Origin: Bacteroides sp.
Lineage (GTDB): Bacteria > Bacteroidota > Bacteroidia > Bacteroidales > Bacteroidaceae
Assembly (NCBI GenBank): GCA_030151885.1
Contig: JASLCG010000120.1
Location: 1 to 6,773, forward strand
Reading direction: 5' to 3'
DNA length: 6,773 nt
Shown: positions 6,355 through 6,773 of the stretch, piece after piece
Position numbering within the stretch: the stretch's first letter is position 1
Layout of the letters: every line of letters starts with the position of its first letter
The notes under the pieces: generated by a model
The model's database searches: none
Seen by the model: the letters and a program-made list of their open reading frames with translations, nothing else
Told to the model about the DNA's origin: nothing
Program-made: the position numbers and the translations under genes

Positions 6355-6378
6355 ACTTACTAACAGAGTAAGTTCTTT
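6355..6378 (+). terminator. Weak hairpin, possible terminator after the transferase gene
   Basis: ACTTACT (6355-6361) pairs with AGTAAGT (6367-6373) around AACAG, followed by TCTTT. The stem is short and A-U rich and lies 55 bases after the stop codon. It is the only candidate found before the next gene. Confidence 0.35.
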
Positions 6379-6462
6379 AAGTAAACAATAATATCTTTAT
6401 TATAGTAGCTCAAATTATAACATTGATGTCTTAAATGTTAAATACTAAAAATAATAAGCTTT

Positions 6463-6491
6463 TTGTATACTTATGTTAAAGATTAAGTTTA
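6463..6491 (+). promoter_or_regulatory. Possible promoter of the barrel protein gene
   Basis: TTG at 6463-6465 is followed after 18 bases by TAAGTTTA (6484-6491), one mismatch from TAnnTTTG. Transcription would start near 6497, about 54 bases before the ATG at 6551. The final-G mismatch makes this tentative. Confidence 0.35.
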
Positions 6492-6550
6492 TATTGGCAC
6501 AGATGTCAAAACAAAAGACATTAAAATAATATAAATTTAAAACTTTAATT

Positions 6551-6773
6551 ATGAGAAAGTTATTTTTAGTTGCATTTATTGCAGCATTATTTACAGGAGT
6601 TAGTGCAAACGCACAAGGATTAAAAGGTGTATGGTTTGCAGGTGGTAATATATCTATTGGTAGTGAAAAAGAATACAATGATGCTGGTAGTAAAATCAAA
6701 ACTACAGATTTCACGGTACTACCTTTAGTTGGAAAGTTTATCTCACCATCTGTTGCAATTGGAGGAGCTTTAG
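6551..6773 (+). CDS. Outer-membrane beta-barrel protein, N-terminal part (cut by window end)
   Basis: The ATG at 6551 starts a frame open to the right edge (74 codons). A clear Sec signal peptide is present: MRK, a hydrophobic core (residues 4-17), then SANAQ with likely cleavage between Ala21 and Gln22. The mature start GLKGVWFAGGNISIGS, a polar turn (residues 40-52), then TDFTVLPLVGKFISPSVAIG show the alternating strand pattern and the P-x-x-G-x-F-x-S-x-x-x-A-x-G layout of small Bacteroidota outer-membrane barrels (OMP_b-brl type). Such proteins usually run 160-220 residues. The product would sit in the outer membrane; its specific role is unknown. A minus-strand frame over the same bases is a shadow. 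Confidence 0.75.
   Translation, partial: MRKLFLVAFIAALFTGVSANAQGLKGVWFAGGNISIGSEKEYNDAGSKIKTTDFTVLPLVGKFISPSVAIGGAL

Noticed and set aside
6445..6714. Minus-strand 89-codon open frame
   Set aside because: It overlaps the signal peptide and start of the convincing plus-strand barrel gene and has no family resemblance.

Overview
The window is AT-rich (roughly 30% G+C by eye) and looks like a chromosomal stretch of a member of the Bacteroidota, probably Bacteroidales. Three things support this. Promoter-like sites match TTG-N17-23-TAnnTTTG rather than the E. coli consensus. Start codons lack clear Shine-Dalgarno sequences. The gene content also fits: a Bacteroidota-style phosphoethanolamine transferase and a small signal-peptide-bearing outer-membrane barrel protein. 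There are no insertion sequences, CRISPR arrays, rRNAs or tRNAs.

Layout. Positions 1-113 may hold the tail of a gene that starts outside the window. A perfect 30-bp palindrome follows at 152-181. A HAAAP-family aromatic amino acid permease runs + from 314 to 1579, its start chosen because a good promoter lies at 255-285. A strong hairpin terminator at 1611-1649 separates it from a convergent two-gene minus-strand unit: an unrecognised 156-residue protein (2571-2101), followed one base later by yjbQ (2099-1686). A divergent intergenic region then leads to the uracil permease gene uraA (2990-4300, +) and its terminator at 4305-4345. A phosphoethanolamine transferase of the EptA/CptA type occupies 4593-6299 (+) with its own promoter-like site. 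The start of a secreted beta-barrel protein (6551 to the window end, +) closes the window.

Most interesting region. The uraA leader (about 2773-2989) has the layout of a translation-coupled transcription attenuator. A TAnnTTTG box precedes a 45-codon leader reading frame (2812-2949). The last 60 bases before the hairpin are 58% T. The leader stop codon lies inside the left arm of a perfect 10-bp hairpin followed by seven T's, a textbook intrinsic terminator. That terminator ends only 20 bases before the uraA start codon, so no separate promoter fits between them. The arrangement closely parallels the UTP-sensing pyrL-pyrBI attenuator of E. coli, but here it sits before a pyrimidine importer in a different phylum. 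Mechanism and ligand are inferred.

The genes do not form one pathway. They are several short transcription units concerned with nutrient uptake (aromatic amino acids, uracil) and envelope structure (lipid A or glycan decoration, outer-membrane barrel), plus the yjbQ pair of uncertain role.
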